Shown here piece after piece: positions 22,134 to 23,395 of a stretch of 23,395 nt of DNA. Location: assembly GCA_038248985.1 (NCBI GenBank), contig JBBRWV010000051.1:1-23395 (forward strand). Direction: 5' to 3'. Position 1 is the stretch's first letter; each line of letters starts with the position of its first letter. Position numbers and translations under genes: made by a program. Under the pieces are notes generated by a model. It was not told the DNA's origin. It did no database searches and worked only from the letters and a program-made list of their open reading frames with translations. The DNA comes from JBBRWV01 sp038248985 (lineage in GTDB: Bacteria; Planctomycetota; Phycisphaerae; WQYP01).

Positions 22134-22658
22134 TCAGCGATACCACTTCTCAGGATGCGCCACGTGCTCCCGGGCCAATTCCACGTAGTGCGCCGCATTC
22201 CCATCAATAAATGCCAACTCGCTCGCTTTCACCGGCCGCACCACTTTCGCTGGCACGCCCATCGCCACATGCCCATCCGGCACCACCGTACCCGGACTGA
22301 GCACCGCCCCGGCGCCGATCACGCACCCTTCCCCCACCACGCAGCCCCCCAACAACACCGCCTTCATCCCAATCAACGTCCGCCGGCCCACGCGGCTGCA
22401 ATGCACCACCGCTCCATGCCCCACCGTCACATCATCCCCAATCTCCAGCGGCTTGCCCGAATCGCAATGCAAAACGCTATTTTCCTGCACATTCACGCGC
22501 TCCCCCAGTTTGATCGACGCCACATCCCCGCGCACCGTCACCCCAAACCAGAATGAACAATCCGCACCAATCTCCACCTCCCCGCAGATCATCGCATCCG
22601 TCGTCTGAAAATGCGCATCCACCTTCTCCATCCGAGCATTTGACTTGTATTGCGACAT
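22134..22658 (-). CDS. Gamma-carbonic anhydrase-like left-handed beta-helix protein
   Basis: A protein of 174 residues. The family (YrdA/PaaY/CaiE-like) forms trimers of left-handed beta helices with metal between subunits; some members hydrate CO2, others have unknown roles. Repeated hexapeptides are clear: VEIGADCSFWFGVTVRGDV, IKLGERVNVQENSVLHCD, LEIGDDVTVGHGAVVHCS, TLIGMKAVLLGGCVVGEGCV. The three metal-binding histidines are in NSVLHCD and VGHGAVVHC. An amphipathic C-terminal helix (HYVELAREHVAHPEKW) caps the helix, as usual. Two ATGs in tandem follow AGGAG, at four and seven bases; the second is taken for its spacing, and the first would add one Met at 22661. It converges on the PilZ pair with only ten bases between stops. 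Confidence 0.92.
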   Translation of the reverse strand: MSQYKSNARMEKVDAHFQTTDAMICGEVEIGADCSFWFGVTVRGDVASIKLGERVNVQENSVLHCDSGKPLEIGDDVTVGHGAVVHCSRVGRRTLIGMKAVLLGGCVVGEGCVIGAGAVLSPGTVVPDGHVAMGVPAKVVRPVKASELAFIDGNAAHYVELAREHVAHPEKWYR

Positions 22659-22850
22659 CATTTTTCTCCTTTTACTCCATCATACCCCAACCCTTTTCCT
22701 CATACCTGTTTAGGGATACCCAATCCGCGTCCGCAAATCATGCCGCCCTCGCTTCTTTCCGATAGGAACCATACGCCGCTGCAAGCGGATGTAACGCCTC
22801 AGCAGTTTCTGCTTTTTATGTCTTGCGCCACCGCTTCTACGGGATTTCGA

Positions 22851-23288
22851 ATGGCTGAATGGTTGCATAATCAAGTCGACTTTCTCTATCTCCTCATTGG
22901 AATGGCCTTTGCGATGCTCGCATTTCGCGCCATTTCCATATCCCGAAATCGCTTGCGCGGCATGTGTACCGCCTTCGCTGTTTTCGCCGCCCTTCAGGCA
23001 CTCGCCGCCTGGACGCTCATCCTCGCCCTCTCGCTCCCACACATCCATACCATGCCGCTCATCGCCCTCATCGCCCGCCTCGCATCCGTCCTCGCCCTGT
23101 TCGATGCCGCTCGCCGTGCCTTGATTGAGTTTCGGAAATGCCGCGTGCGCCTCGCCTTCGGCCATCTCCTCGCCGGCGCTCGCCAGTTCTTTCCCACCAC
23201 TCCCCGTCAAAAACTTTCCGTTCTCGTCCTCCTCCCGGCACTCGCCCTGCTCCTCCTTAGGGCCGGCGCATCAATAAATGTCAAATAA
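22851..23288 (+). CDS. Short multi-pass membrane protein, possibly a truncated sensor
   Basis: A protein of 145 residues with four hydrophobic segments at about 8-28, 39-60, 66-88 and 122-138. The sequence WLHNQVDFLYLLIGMAFAMLAF and LQALAAWTLILALS reminds me of the N-terminal membrane module of some histidine kinases and GGDEF proteins, but no signalling domain follows. The last codons (TCA ATA AAT GTC AAA TAA) are AT-rich and unlike the C-ending codons before them, as if the frame had run into foreign DNA near 23270. ATG 22851 has a weak GGGA site; an in-frame ATG at 22818 is possible. It could be a genuine small membrane protein, so truncation is an inference. Confidence 0.5.
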   Translation: MAEWLHNQVDFLYLLIGMAFAMLAFRAISISRNRLRGMCTAFAVFAALQALAAWTLILALSLPHIHTMPLIALIARLASVLALFDAARRALIEFRKCRVRLAFGHLLAGARQFFPTTPRQKLSVLVLLPALALLLLRAGASINVK

Positions 23289-23360
23289 TATCATGTCAGA
23301 GGGGCCTGTGGTTCGATGCATTGAAAGGACTAATTACGACGCGGGCAAGGAGGCCTTAGG

Positions 23361-23395
23361 ATGGCGAATAAGTTTCAAGGACGATACGAGCCGCG
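23361..23395 (+). CDS. Start of an unidentified gene (runs off the window)
   Basis: A perfect AAGGAGG (23347-23353) stands seven bases before ATG 23361, and the frame is open to the window edge, giving MANKFQGRYEP. Eleven residues are too few to name a family. The change in base composition just upstream suggests that the gene could belong to an inserted element, for instance as a transposase, but nothing seen here proves that. Confidence 0.5.
   Translation, partial: MANKFQGRYEP

Noticed and set aside
1..23395. CRISPR array, rRNA, riboswitch, prophage or toxin-antitoxin pair
   Set aside because: No regularly spaced long repeats, conserved RNA cores, phage genes or small paired ORFs with ribosome sites were seen on either strand.

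Overview
This window looks like chromosomal DNA of a planctomycete (Planctomycetota), possibly a Phycisphaerae-like lineage. The clues are an interrupted DUF1598 gene (a family I know only from planctomycetes), a corrinoid-fold protein of a type I associate with the same phylum, a fused SecDF with very large periplasmic regions, and high GC content. The species cannot be read from the sequence. Most genes are housekeeping or envelope functions. No phage, CRISPR array or rRNA was seen, and no convincing tRNA.

Layout. 1-388 (-): start of a secreted or anchored Pro/Thr-rich protein. 629-4894 (-): yajC then secDF, the accessory part of the Sec translocase. 5191-5913 (-): B12-binding-fold protein ending in a strong hairpin terminator. 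5914-6431: gene-free, with an AT-rich island. 6432-9393 (+): three overlapping genes, an ABC ATPase, an FtsX/MacB-type permease and a DUF3299-like anchored protein, closed by a terminator. 9477-10589 (-): Gfo/Idh/MocA oxidoreductase. 10832-12055 (-) nadA and 12190-12846 (+) upp are divergent. 12932-14038 (+) pheA; 14162-16870 (+) mutS. 16833-17639 (-): secreted HEETH putative metalloprotease overlapping the mutS end. 17741-19021 (+): DUF1598 gene with an ATA in the start position and an in-frame TGA. 19069-20900 (-): gluQRS followed by a C-terminally anchored coiled-coil protein. 21083-22123 (+): two tandem PilZ paralogues. 22134-22658 (-): gamma-carbonic anhydrase-like protein. 22851-23288 (+): short membrane protein that may be a truncated sensor. 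23361-end (+): start of an unidentified gene with a strong Shine-Dalgarno sequence.

Two window-scale patterns stand out. First, GC skew flips sharply inside pheA near 13.6 kb. To the left the + strand is G-rich whatever the gene orientation; to the right it is C-rich. The G-to-C direction is that expected where replication forks converge, so this may be the replication terminus; an imperfect palindrome at 14053-14073 is a weak dif candidate. Second, degenerate 7-base-phased repeats occur at six places. Two lie inside reading frames (nadA and gluQRS) at apparent loop insertions. In all six the purine-rich strand is the G-rich strand of that side of the skew switch.

Functional links: YajC/SecDF form one unit of protein export. 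The ABC-DUF3299 operon is a self-contained envelope or metal-related module of unknown substrate. The PilZ pair implies cyclic-di-GMP signalling. The remaining genes (NadA, Upp, PheA, MutS, GluQRS) are unrelated metabolism and information genes in short transcription units.
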